Positions 1 to 5,620 are shown, counted from the stretch's first letter. The stretch is 8,330 nucleotides of DNA from an uncultured Actinomycetes bacterium (GCA_903827345.1 CAIKID010000292.1:1-8330); one strand, 5' to 3'. Notes: generated from the sequence alone by a model not told the origin. Numbers and translations are program-made.

Positions 1-159
1 GACGTCCAAGCTACCGGGGGATGCCGCTGCTGGGGAGACCATCGTCATAGTCGTAAGCAGTCCGACGGAAGCGATGAGACTTACGCTTTTCCGAATTCTG
101 TGACCCTTAATAAATTTCTGAAAGACGATAACCGTATTCTGGAACTTTGAGCTGCTCAC
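1..159 (-). CDS. Secreted protein of unknown function, N-terminal part only
   Basis: This reading frame begins with GTG at 159-157 and stays open to the left edge, giving 53 residues; the rest lies outside the window. A strong Shine-Dalgarno GGAGGT (minus strand, 171-166) sits 6 nt before the GTG, which is why I accept this start. The N-terminus looks like a Sec signal peptide: a long basic n-region (K5, K15, K18, R21, R23, K24), a hydrophobic core at about residues 25-42 (SVSLIASVGLLTTMTMVS) and an AAA motif at 44-46 that should be cut before S47. The mature protein would therefore be exported or surface-bound. Only seven residues of it are visible, so no function can be assigned; cell-wall hydrolases and solute-binding proteins are among many possibilities. 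It is divergent from the LuxR-type gene at 364 and shares its upstream region. Confidence 0.75.
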   Translation of the reverse strand, partial: MSSSKFQNTVIVFQKFIKGHRIRKSVSLIASVGLLTTMTMVSPAAASPGSLDV

Positions 160-165
160 GATATG

Positions 166-171
166 ACCTCC
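166..171 (-). promoter_or_regulatory. Shine-Dalgarno of the secreted-protein gene
   Basis: GGAGGT on the minus strand, 6 nt upstream of a GTG codon. It decides the start of the partial gene at 1-159, which would otherwise be easy to miss because it has no ATG start and is cut by the window edge. Confidence 0.8.
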
Positions 172-182
172 GAGGCCAATGG
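172..182 (+). repeat. Direct repeat copy 1, GAGGCCAATGG
   Basis: GAGGCCAATGG occurs here and again at 311-321. If three further bases are included, 13 of 14 match. This copy lies immediately upstream of the Shine-Dalgarno of the minus-strand secreted-protein gene. Confidence 0.6.
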
Positions 183-204
183 TTGTTTAACCCCTCAAAG
201 GTAA

Positions 205-232
205 GGAATATGACCGGTTACTAGAAGGTCAA
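205..232 (-). promoter_or_regulatory. Candidate promoter for the secreted-protein gene
   Basis: On the minus strand TTGACC (232-227) matches the -35 consensus at five of six positions. The -10 region is poor: TATTCC follows after a 16-bp spacer (about 210-205). The -35 overlaps the left end of the palindrome, so a bound protein would be placed to act on this promoter as well as on the opposite one. Confidence is limited by the weak -10. Confidence 0.3.
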
Positions 233-256
233 TGTCCGGACATTGGCGGTCATGAC
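211..256. repeat. GGTCA half-site cluster around the palindrome
   Basis: TGACC at 211-215, GGTCA at 227-231 and GGTCA at 248-252 surround the palindrome. The first two form an inverted repeat with an 11-bp spacer. The two GGTCA copies are 21 bp apart, about two helical turns. GTCATGAC at 249-256 is itself an 8-bp palindrome. These are seen directly; a regulatory role is inference. Confidence 0.4.
230..245. promoter_or_regulatory. Perfect 16-bp palindrome, candidate operator
   Basis: CAATGTCCGGACATTG reads identically on both strands. It lies near the middle of the 204-bp gap between two divergent genes. Each outer edge ends in TTG and runs into a -35-like hexamer: TTGGCG (243-248) on the plus strand and TTGACC (232-227) on the minus strand. 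Dyad symmetry of this length is typical of binding sites for dimeric regulators. The adjacent gene encodes a LuxR-type HTH protein, a family that often binds dyads near its own gene. That this protein binds here is inference. Confidence 0.55.
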
Positions 257-271
257 TATTCTGATTTACAA
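243..271 (+). promoter_or_regulatory. Candidate promoter for the LuxR-type gene
   Basis: A -35-like TTGGCG (243-248) and a -10-like TACAAG (267-272 region) are separated by about 18 bp. Each matches the consensus at four of six positions. Transcription would start near 280 and leave a leader of about 80 nt before the ATG at 364. The -35 hexamer overlaps the right end of the palindrome. This is a weak match judged by eye. Confidence 0.3.
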
Positions 272-284
272 GATAAAGGGGCTA

Positions 285-314
285 CCTCTCCCCGTTTTGC
301 TAGGTGGGGTGAGG
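285..314 (+). other. Possible hairpin in the leader of the LuxR-type gene
   Basis: CCTCTCCCC (285-293) can pair with GGGGTGAGG (306-314), leaving one T-T mismatch and a 12-nt loop. No T-run follows directly, so it is not a convincing terminator. A good AAGGAG Shine-Dalgarno-like sequence at 335-340 further downstream has no start codon at a usable distance. A regulatory leader role is inference. Confidence 0.3.
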
Positions 315-321
315 CCAATGG
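311..321 (+). repeat. Direct repeat copy 2, GAGGCCAATGG
   Basis: Second copy of the 11-bp repeat, 139 bp from the first, about 43 bp upstream of the LuxR-type start codon. It overlaps the right arm of the leader hairpin at 285-314. Its CCAATG core is also found, inverted, at 242-247 beside the palindrome. Confidence 0.6.
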
Positions 322-363
322 GTGATGCTTAGACAAGGAGTTTAATCAGGGAAACGGGTCGTC

Positions 364-1128
364 ATGAGTTCCATAGTCAAGGTCGGATCTCTTGCCTCAT
401 TCTTACAAGATGGTGACCAGTCACTAGATGCCATCTCTCGCTTTCTCGTTCTGGACACTTTCGTCGAATTAGATCCCGCGGGCATTTCACTCGGCTTACT
501 CAGGTCCAACGGATATTTGGAGATGCTCGCTGGATTTGGCTATGACGCGCATGCTCTTGAGGGTCATGCGTCGATTCCAATGCGCAGAGAAACGCCAATG
601 ACTAAGGCCATTAGGCAAAACAGATTGGTCGAGTTAGCAAATTCGCAGAGTTTTAACTCGGCACATTCGACTTTCTCCAACTCAATGTTCCCGCAAGGTT
701 TTGCCTCCGCAGTTGCTTTTCCGCTGCATTCGGTGGGAGCTGGCATTCTATTTCTAGAGAAGAAATTCAGACTGACAGCAGAACTTCGATCATTTATCAC
801 CACGGTTGGATCTATTGTCGCACTCGAGATCGCGAAGCGCCAAGATATGGCTCCGAAACATAATATTTTGAAATCAGCATTCAACGGGGACACTTCCAGT
901 TTAACCAGCCGCGAACAAGTTATTTTGGGGTTAATTATCACCGGTGCTACCAATATCGAAATCGCGAGAGAGATTGGCTTCAGCGAATCCTTGGTGCGCC
1001 AAGAGACAATCGCCATTTACAATTTGCTCGGCGTCAGCGGCCGCAAGGAGATTTTGGAGAGAGTTTCGGAAGATCCAGAAATCTTTGCAAGCGCCATCGC
1101 CGTGGGTCTGGCTATTACGAAGGCTTAA
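364..1128 (+). CDS. LuxR-family transcriptional regulator with GAF-like sensor region
   Basis: A 254-residue cytoplasmic DNA-binding regulator. The C-terminus holds a LuxR/GerE-type helix-turn-helix at about residues 180-231: it opens with LTSREQVILGLI, continues with GATNIEIAREIGFSESLVRQ (recognition helix part) and ends with LLGVSGRKEIL, all at the conserved family positions. Residues about 15-158 have the alternating helix/strand pattern and length of a GAF-like sensor domain, with a hydrophobic core around ASAVAFPL and GAGILFLEKK, but I cannot name a ligand. There is no receiver domain, phosphoacceptor aspartate pattern or membrane segment. The ATG at 364 is the only good start; the nearest ribosome-binding match is AGGGA at about 348-352, somewhat distant. 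The gene diverges from a secreted-protein gene across a palindrome-bearing region, which suggests autoregulation or control of that neighbour (inference). Family assignment of the HTH is firm; the GAF call is less so. Confidence 0.85.
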   Translation: MSSIVKVGSLASFLQDGDQSLDAISRFLVLDTFVELDPAGISLGLLRSNGYLEMLAGFGYDAHALEGHASIPMRRETPMTKAIRQNRLVELANSQSFNSAHSTFSNSMFPQGFASAVAFPLHSVGAGILFLEKKFRLTAELRSFITTVGSIVALEIAKRQDMAPKHNILKSAFNGDTSSLTSREQVILGLIITGATNIEIAREIGFSESLVRQETIAIYNLLGVSGRKEILERVSEDPEIFASAIAVGLAITKA

Positions 1129-1144
1129 TTTACTTGTTGTAATT

Positions 1145-1160
1145 TCATCCTTTCGGATGA
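1145..1160 (+). other. Small hairpin between the two plus-strand genes
   Basis: TCATCC (1145-1150) and GGATGA (1155-1160) form a 6-bp stem with a 4-nt loop. On the minus strand the loop reads GAAA, a GNRA tetraloop. No T-run follows on either strand, so it is at best a weak terminator for the LuxR-type gene. Confidence 0.3.
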
Positions 1161-1194
1161 TCCTCTAACCATTTGGTTCTGCCACTTTTGCGCG

Positions 1195-1737
1195 ATGAAC
1201 GCAGAGCACCTAGAAGTTATCGATGAAGCACCACGGATCGTACGATTTGCTCGGCCGGGCCTAATTGAGGCCAGCGTCGATGCCCAGGTGGCACCCACCC
1301 TGCAACTCGTTGTGGCAGACAAGAATGAAAACGGCGCCGCACAACGCAAGCTCTTCTTGGTACCCACTCCCCAACACTTGGAAGGTGAAGATGTTGATCG
1401 AGAATATTTGCCCAAGCCATCGGCGCTGACAGATCTTCCGCCGCTACAAGAAACCGTCGGCCGATATGTCTTAGGGGTAGTCGAAATCTGGGGCGGGCGC
1501 AGGCAACCGATGCAGTTAGCGCGCCTTTCTCACCGTTTGGTCTACGCCAAGATCTTGGACCTGGCAGGAAACCAGCGTGAAATACCCAAAATTCGTCGGG
1601 TATATATCAACGAGCCGATCGAAGGTGTTGCGGAAACTACGGTAACGCTGCGATTTAATGACCGAGTGCGCTCTCTTGTCCTGCGCTTTGAAGGTGTTGA
1701 TAAACGCTGGCTTTGTACCGAACTGGCGCTGCTCTAA
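1195..1737 (+). CDS. Rv3235-like protein (DUF6459 family), function unknown
   Basis: A 180-residue protein with no signal peptide or membrane segment. The first 85 or so residues are variable and probably flexible. The conserved part is C-terminal: VVEIWGGRRQPMQLARL (about residues 97-113) followed by helices, a strand-rich segment and the ending VDKRWLCTELALL. This pattern (a GRR-P-QLA motif, then a final RW-CT-L strand) is what I recognise from the actinobacterial Rv3235/DUF6459 family, whose members are often found in the secA region and have no established function. The assignment is from memory of the family pattern, not a search. The ATG at 1195 lacks any visible Shine-Dalgarno; the next in-frame start is GTG at 1288, which would keep the conserved part, so the true N-terminus is uncertain. 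The gene is 66 nt downstream of the LuxR-type gene and probably cotranscribed. Its TAA overlaps the convergent pth stop. Confidence 0.7.
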   Translation: MNAEHLEVIDEAPRIVRFARPGLIEASVDAQVAPTLQLVVADKNENGAAQRKLFLVPTPQHLEGEDVDREYLPKPSALTDLPPLQETVGRYVLGVVEIWGGRRQPMQLARLSHRLVYAKILDLAGNQREIPKIRRVYINEPIEGVAETTVTLRFNDRVRSLVLRFEGVDKRWLCTELALL

Positions 1738-2294
1738 TTAAATTCTTGTTGCGCCGCTTCTAAACCCTTTTCAATGAGGCGCTCTACAGCTTGTGCGCCG
1801 CGCGCAATAAAGTCATCAAGCTCTTTCTTCTCAGTGCTCGCAAAAGGCTTTAGAACAAAGTCGGCTGGATCTTGCGGGCCTGCAGGACGACCGATTCCCA
1901 TGCGCACTCGAAAATATCCCGGTCCGCTGAAATGAGTCGTGATGTCCTTGAGACCATTGTGGCCATTGTCCCCACCGCCTTGCTTGATGCGAATGGTGTT
2001 GAAGGGAATATCGAGTTCATCGTGAATCACAATGACATGGCTCGGATCGACTTTGTAGAAGTCAGCGAGAGCCTTGATAGGCGCGCCCGATTCGTTCATA
2101 AAGATCTTGGATTTTGCGACTGTGACAGGGATCTGGCCGAGATGAATATCGGCGACCTCGGTGCGGGATTTATGTGAGGCAAATTTGGAATTACTCGCCA
2201 AATAGTTAGCAACCATCTGCCCTATGTTGTGGCGCGTTTTGGCATATTGATCGCCGGGGTTTCCGAGTCCGAAAACCAGCCAGCGATCAGCCAT
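1734..2294 (-). CDS. pth: Peptidyl-tRNA hydrolase
   Basis: A 186-residue cytosolic enzyme that cleaves the ester bond of peptidyl-tRNAs released from stalled ribosomes, recycling tRNA. Length and motifs are those of bacterial Pth: FGLGNPGDQYAKTRHNIG (residues 8-25) carries the conserved N12 and the catalytic H22, FMNESG (65-70) carries the substrate-binding N67, and HDELD (91-95) carries D92. The GGGDNGHNGLKDI segment (107-118) and the later RMGIGRP are also family hallmarks. It follows rplY by 21 nt in the same direction, a very common bacterial pairing, and is the last gene of the minus-strand block. No clear Shine-Dalgarno precedes the ATG, so translation may depend on coupling or an unstructured leader. 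The TAG stop overlaps the TAA of the plus-strand gene by sharing bases 1735-1736. Confidence 0.97.
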   Translation of the reverse strand: MADRWLVFGLGNPGDQYAKTRHNIGQMVANYLASNSKFASHKSRTEVADIHLGQIPVTVAKSKIFMNESGAPIKALADFYKVDPSHVIVIHDELDIPFNTIRIKQGGGDNGHNGLKDITTHFSGPGYFRVRMGIGRPAGPQDPADFVLKPFASTEKKELDDFIARGAQAVERLIEKGLEAAQQEFN

Positions 2295-2315
2295 GGTGCG
2301 AAGTTAAGTCGTTAC

Positions 2316-2927
2316 TTATTCTTTTGGAGCAGCGGCAGCAGGTGCAGCTTCTGTTGCAGCGGCAGCAGGTGCAGCTACTTCTTCAACAGCAGTTGAGCGC
2401 TCTGAAAGGTGAACAACAACCATCTCTGGATCAGAGACGAGAGTGGTTCCGGCAGGAAGTTTTACATCGCCAGCGGTCTTGCTGGTGCCAGCAGGCATTC
2501 CAGTGAGATCGAGAACCAAGAATGCTGGGATCGATGTTGCTTCTGCTTCAACTTCAATGGTGTTGTTAACGTGCTCGAGGATTCCATCCTTATCAAATTG
2601 ACCCTCGGTGTGAACTGGAACTTCAACAGTTACCTTTTCACCCTTGCGGACAATGAGGAGATCGACATGCTCGAAGATTCCTGAAAGGGGATTCTTGGAG
2701 ACTGACTTTGGAAGAACGAGCTCTGACTTGCCATCAAAGGTGACGTTAAGAAGAACGTTAGAAGATTTAAGAGCAGTTGCGAGCTCGCGTGATGGGAGCG
2801 CAACGTGCTGTGGAACTGCATTGTGACCATAGATAACGGCAGGAACTAAACCAGCCTTACGATCGCGGCGTGATGCACCCTTACCAAAGTTGGTGCGCTT
2901 GCTACCGTTGATTTGAATCTCGGCCAT
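2316..2927 (-). CDS. rplY: 50S ribosomal protein L25, long CTC form
   Basis: A 203-residue 5S rRNA-binding ribosomal protein of the L25/TL5/CTC family. The N-terminal RNA-binding domain (about residues 1-93) starts with the typical block of a basic strand, GKGASRRDRKAGLVPAVIYG (15-34), the last part being the family signature. The second beta-rich domain (about 95-182) makes this the long CTC form rather than the short E. coli-type L25. The tail from about 180 on is made almost only of Ala, Pro, Glu and Lys and is probably disordered; it contains an internal repeat described separately. The ATG is preceded by GGGAG (minus strand, 2938-2934) at good spacing. It lies between prs and pth, the usual actinobacterial order, and the 152-nt gap before it holds a candidate promoter and hairpin, so it may be expressed partly on its own. 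Confidence 0.96.
   Translation of the reverse strand: MAEIQINGSKRTNFGKGASRRDRKAGLVPAVIYGHNAVPQHVALPSRELATALKSSNVLLNVTFDGKSELVLPKSVSKNPLSGIFEHVDLLIVRKGEKVTVEVPVHTEGQFDKDGILEHVNNTIEVEAEATSIPAFLVLDLTGMPAGTSKTAGDVKLPAGTTLVSDPEMVVVHLSERSTAVEEVAAPAAAATEAAPAAAAPKE
2329..2376 (-). repeat. 27-bp-period duplication in the L25 tail
   Basis: Two identical 21-nt segments lie at 2329-2349 and 2356-2376, a period of 27 bp. In the protein this gives a repeated nine-residue unit (AAPAAAATE followed by AAPAAAAPK). The period is a multiple of three, so copy number can change without shifting the frame. Confidence 0.85.
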
Positions 2928-2986
2928 TTGTTACTCCCTTATAGTGAACGGACACAACACGTTCCAAGAGAGAACCCGTCGATTAC

Positions 2987-3000
2987 GGATATTTCTATCC
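2987..3000 (-). other. Hairpin with GAAA tetraloop in the rplY leader
   Basis: On the minus strand GGATA-GAAA-TATCC forms a perfect 5-bp stem closed by a GNRA tetraloop, 60 nt before the rplY start codon. It would lie in the 5' untranslated region if transcription starts at the promoter proposed at 3021-3050. It could be part of a ribosomal-protein leader; whether L25 binds it is not known. Confidence 0.4.
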
Positions 3001-3020
3001 CTCGCCGGAACGAAGCCCTT

Positions 3021-3050
3021 AGATTAGCGAATCAGGGGCCTTATTAACAA
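3021..3050 (-). promoter_or_regulatory. Candidate promoter for rplY-pth
   Basis: On the minus strand TTGTTA (3050-3045) and TAATCT (3026-3021) are separated by 18 bp. The -35 matches at four of six positions and the -10 keeps the key T, A and final T. Start of transcription would be near 3014, giving a leader of about 86 nt. It is the best match I see in the gap; a by-eye call. Confidence 0.35.
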
Positions 3051-3079
3051 ATTGCCCTTAAAAATCCTTATAAACGCCC

Positions 3080-4060
3080 TTATGAAAGACCATCGAAGAG
3101 GCTGGTGACTGATCCATCTTCAAATACTTCGCGGATGGCACGACCCAAGAGTGGGGCGATGGAGAGGACGGTCAACTTGTCGAAGCGAGACTCTTCGGCG
3201 ATAGGAAGGGTATTTGTTACGACAACTTCACTGACTCGAGAATTCTTGAGGCGCTCTACAGCTGGCCCAGAAAGCACCGCATGCGTTGCAGCAACGATAA
3301 CTTCCTTGGCTCCATCGTCAAAGAGAGCGTCAACGGCTTTAGTGATTGTTCCAGCGGTATCGATCATGTCATCGATAACGACGCAGGTCTGTCCCTTTAC
3401 ATCACCGACGACGCGGCCAGTAACAGATTCATTAGGAATCCGTGGATCGCGGGTCTTGTGAATGAAAGCGATAGGAGCGCCACCGAGCATGTCAGACCAA
3501 CGCTCTGCCACTCGTACGCGACCTGAGTCAGGTGAGACGATTGTTAAACGTGAGCGGTCCACTTTGCTACCAACATAATTTGTAAGAAGTGGAAGTGCAA
3601 AGAGGTGATCCACTGGACCATCGAAGAATCCTTGAATCTGCGAGGTGTGAAGATCGACGACCATCAAACGGTCTGCTCCAGCGGTCTTAAAGAGATCGGC
3701 CATCAGGCGGGCTGAGATCGGCTCGCGTCCGCGATGCTTCTTATCTTGACGGGCATATCCATAAAAAGGAGCAACGACGGTTATGCGCTTTGCTGATGCG
3801 CGCTTGAGCGCATCGACCATGATCAACTGTTCCATGATCTGCTTGTTGACTGGCGAAGCGTGACTTTGAATTACAAAGGCATCCGATCCGCGAACGGACT
3901 CTTCAAATCGAACGAAAATTTCTCCATTGGCAAAGTCATAGGCCGATGTTGGAGTGATAGGTATACCAAGTTCAGCGGCGACATCTTCAGCTAACTCGGG
4001 GTAACCACGTCCGGTAAAAATTCGTAGACGCTTTTCCGAGCTCAGTCGAAGTTCGCTCAT
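3080..4060 (-). CDS. prs: Ribose-phosphate pyrophosphokinase (PRPP synthetase)
   Basis: A 326-residue cytosolic enzyme that transfers pyrophosphate from ATP to ribose 5-phosphate, making PRPP for nucleotide, histidine, tryptophan and NAD synthesis. Length and motifs are of the class I enzyme. Seen in order: FANGEIFVRFEESVRG (43-58), the ATP-binding loop RQDKKHRGREPISARLMA (104-121), the family signature VVDLHTSQIQGFF (134-146), the flexible catalytic loop with K202 and R204 (HKTRDPRIPNE), and the PRPP-binding loop VVIDDMIDTAGTI (227-239). In actinobacteria PRPP also feeds decaprenyl-phosphoribose for the wall in some lineages; that is not shown here. The start codon is 8 nt after the glmU stop, and its purine-rich Shine-Dalgarno (AGGGGGA) overlaps that stop, so the two genes are probably translationally coupled. 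Confidence 0.98.
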   Translation of the reverse strand: MSELRLSSEKRLRIFTGRGYPELAEDVAAELGIPITPTSAYDFANGEIFVRFEESVRGSDAFVIQSHASPVNKQIMEQLIMVDALKRASAKRITVVAPFYGYARQDKKHRGREPISARLMADLFKTAGADRLMVVDLHTSQIQGFFDGPVDHLFALPLLTNYVGSKVDRSRLTIVSPDSGRVRVAERWSDMLGGAPIAFIHKTRDPRIPNESVTGRVVGDVKGQTCVVIDDMIDTAGTITKAVDALFDDGAKEVIVAATHAVLSGPAVERLKNSRVSEVVVTNTLPIAEESRFDKLTVLSIAPLLGRAIREVFEDGSVTSLFDGLS

Positions 4061-4068
4061 GCTTCCCC

Positions 4069-5505
4069 CTATACCTTGGAGGGGCCATCGGCGGCCCCGG
4101 CTTTTCTGGCAGATTCTGCTGACTTTGTCCCAGCGCGTTTACGTAGGACCCACCCTAAGACATTTCGCTGCTTTGCTCTAGCAACTGCGATGGAACCGGC
4201 GGGCACGTCGTCTGTGATGACCGATCCTGCGGCTGTATAGGCGCCATCCCCCACCGTTACCGGGGCCACGAGCATGGTGTCGCTGCCAATTCGGACATCG
4301 TTGCCGATCACCGTCTGGTGCTTATCAACGCCGTCGTAGTTCACAAAGATGGTGGCTGCCCCGATATTTGTTCCAGAACCGATAGTGGCATCCCCTACGT
4401 AAGACAGATGAGGAACTTTCGAACCGACCCCCACCGTGGAATTCTTGATTTCAACATAAGCCCCGACCTTGGCATCAGCTGCCAGCGCGGTACCAGCACG
4501 GATGAATGAGAACGGTCCGACCGTTGCTCCGGCACCGATCTCTGATGAGGCAACTCGCGATTCGATAACGCTCGCACCAATGCCTACGACAACACTTTCG
4601 AGAGTGCTCCGTGGCCCGATTAATGCACCGCTGGCGATCTTCGTTGCTCCCGATAAGGCGCATCCTGGATAAATCGTTACATCGCTTGCAATCTCAACGT
4701 CCACATCAATCCAGGTAGTAGTTGGATCAACGATGGTTACACCATTTCGCATATGAGAGCCATTGATTCGATCGCGCATAATCGCGGCGCATTCGGCTAG
4801 TTGAGAGCGATCATTAATCCCAAGCGTCTCGGTGTAATCATTGGAGCGAATCGCCACCACTTTCTGGTTGGCGGTCTTCATTAGTTCAATGACATCTGTG
4901 AGATAAAGCTCGCCCTGGGAATTGCCACTCTTTAAACCAGTGAGCGCAGAACGGAGTGCTGCAATATCAAATAAATAAACTCCGGTGTTGATCTCATCAA
5001 TCTCTTTTTCCAAGGGATCGGCGTCGCGTTCTTCAACGATCTTGGCGAGGTTGCCTTCATCGTCACGAACGATGCGGCCATACCCAAAAGGGTCAGGGGT
5101 GTAGGCCGTCAGAACCGAAGCGTCAGGGTGTAACCCGACGTGCGCATCAAAGAACTCTTGGAGGGTGACAGAGGTAAGCAATGGGGTATCACCAGCAAGA
5201 ACCAAGACGGTCCCGATATGAGGAGCATTTTCAAGAGCCAATTGAACGGCGTGGCCAGTTCCGTTGCGCTGCTCCTGCACGACAAATGTGGCGCCTGGGA
5301 ATCCAGCTTCGATATGACCTTGAACGAGTTCGCGAGAAGCTCCTATGACGATGCGTAGCTCTTTCGCTTCCAGAGATGCAATTGCATTTAATACGTGGTC
5401 GATGATGGGACGACCAGCAATGCCGTGGAGCACCTTGGGGGTTTTTGATTTCATCCTGGTGCCTTCACCGGCGGCGAGAATAATGGTGAGGTCGAGCTGC
5501 TTCAT
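4069..5505 (-). CDS. glmU: Bifunctional GlmU: GlcN-1-P acetyltransferase / GlcNAc-1-P uridyltransferase
   Basis: A 478-residue cytosolic enzyme catalysing the last two steps to UDP-GlcNAc, the precursor of peptidoglycan and other glycans. The N-terminal uridyltransferase half (about 1-235) shows ILAAGEGTRMKSKTPKVLH (9-27), the sugar-binding GTGHAV (82-87), AGDTPLL with metal ligand D106, and GINDR with N231. The C-terminal half is a left-handed beta-helix of hexapeptide repeats (about 260-445) with the acetyltransferase block KVPHLSYVGD, catalytic H366, and NIGAATIFVNYDGVDKHQT (380-398). Both active sites look intact. After about residue 456 a basic, Ala-rich tail (ending GAADGPSKV) is probably disordered, as in other actinobacterial GlmU proteins. 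The ATG has a strong GGGGGAG ribosome-binding site 4 nt upstream. It lies just after tRNA-Gln and is coupled to prs downstream. Confidence 0.98.
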   Translation of the reverse strand: MKQLDLTIILAAGEGTRMKSKTPKVLHGIAGRPIIDHVLNAIASLEAKELRIVIGASRELVQGHIEAGFPGATFVVQEQRNGTGHAVQLALENAPHIGTVLVLAGDTPLLTSVTLQEFFDAHVGLHPDASVLTAYTPDPFGYGRIVRDDEGNLAKIVEERDADPLEKEIDEINTGVYLFDIAALRSALTGLKSGNSQGELYLTDVIELMKTANQKVVAIRSNDYTETLGINDRSQLAECAAIMRDRINGSHMRNGVTIVDPTTTWIDVDVEIASDVTIYPGCALSGATKIASGALIGPRSTLESVVVGIGASVIESRVASSEIGAGATVGPFSFIRAGTALAADAKVGAYVEIKNSTVGVGSKVPHLSYVGDATIGSGTNIGAATIFVNYDGVDKHQTVIGNDVRIGSDTMLVAPVTVGDGAYTAAGSVITDDVPAGSIAVARAKQRNVLGWVLRKRAGTKSAESARKAGAADGPSKV

Positions 5506-5539
5506 TGCTCTCCCCCTTCTTCACGCGGCGGCGACTTTA

Positions 5540-5614
5540 TGGCTCCGCCACCAGGTATCGATCCTGGACCCTGGGCTTCAAAGGCCCATGTGCTAGCCAC
5601 TACACAATGGCGGA
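5540..5614 (-). tRNA. tRNA-Gln (anticodon UUG), CCA encoded
   Basis: A 75-nt cloverleaf on the minus strand. The acceptor stem TCCGCCA/TGGCGGA pairs fully, with discriminator G and an encoded CCA end. The D-stem is GTGT/GCAC with one G-U pair and loop AGTGGCTA. The anticodon stem TGGGC/GCCCA carries the loop CTTTGAA, giving anticodon UUG (plus strand 5579-5581), which reads glutamine CAA codons and CAG by wobble. The variable loop is 4 nt. The T-stem CCAGG/CCTGG closes the loop ATCGATA, which has A rather than T at position 54. It lies between ispE and glmU in the same direction; a tRNA-Gln beside glmU is a familiar actinobacterial arrangement. Confidence 0.95.
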
Positions 5615-5620
5615 ACCTGA

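Noticed and set aside
564..1016. 150-codon minus-strand frame within the LuxR-type gene
   Set aside because: The plus-strand frame has clear LuxR HTH motifs; the antisense product resembles nothing and has no ribosome-binding site.
1145..1160. TCATCC-TTTC-GGATGA as a rho-independent terminator
   Set aside because: The stem is short and no T-run follows on either strand; kept only as a small hairpin.
1126..1197. LuxR-type and Rv3235-like genes share a reading frame with no other stop between them, so read-through of TAA could fuse them
   Set aside because: Twenty-two open codons are expected by chance fairly often, and there is no recoding signal; the linker is not protein-like.
1872..2177. 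101-codon plus-strand frame inside pth, and similar frames inside rplY, prs, glmU, rsmA and tatD
   Set aside because: All are shadows of genes whose catalytic motifs are intact on the minus strand.
3027..3058. Short upstream frame in the rplY leader starting at TTG (TTG TTA ATA AGG CCC CTG ATT CGC TAA)
   Set aside because: Eight codons with a rare start codon and it overlaps the proposed promoter; no evidence of translation.
5540..5614. tRNA-Gln as an integration site for a mobile element
   Set aside because: No integrase, no duplicated tRNA 3' end and only conserved housekeeping genes on both sides.
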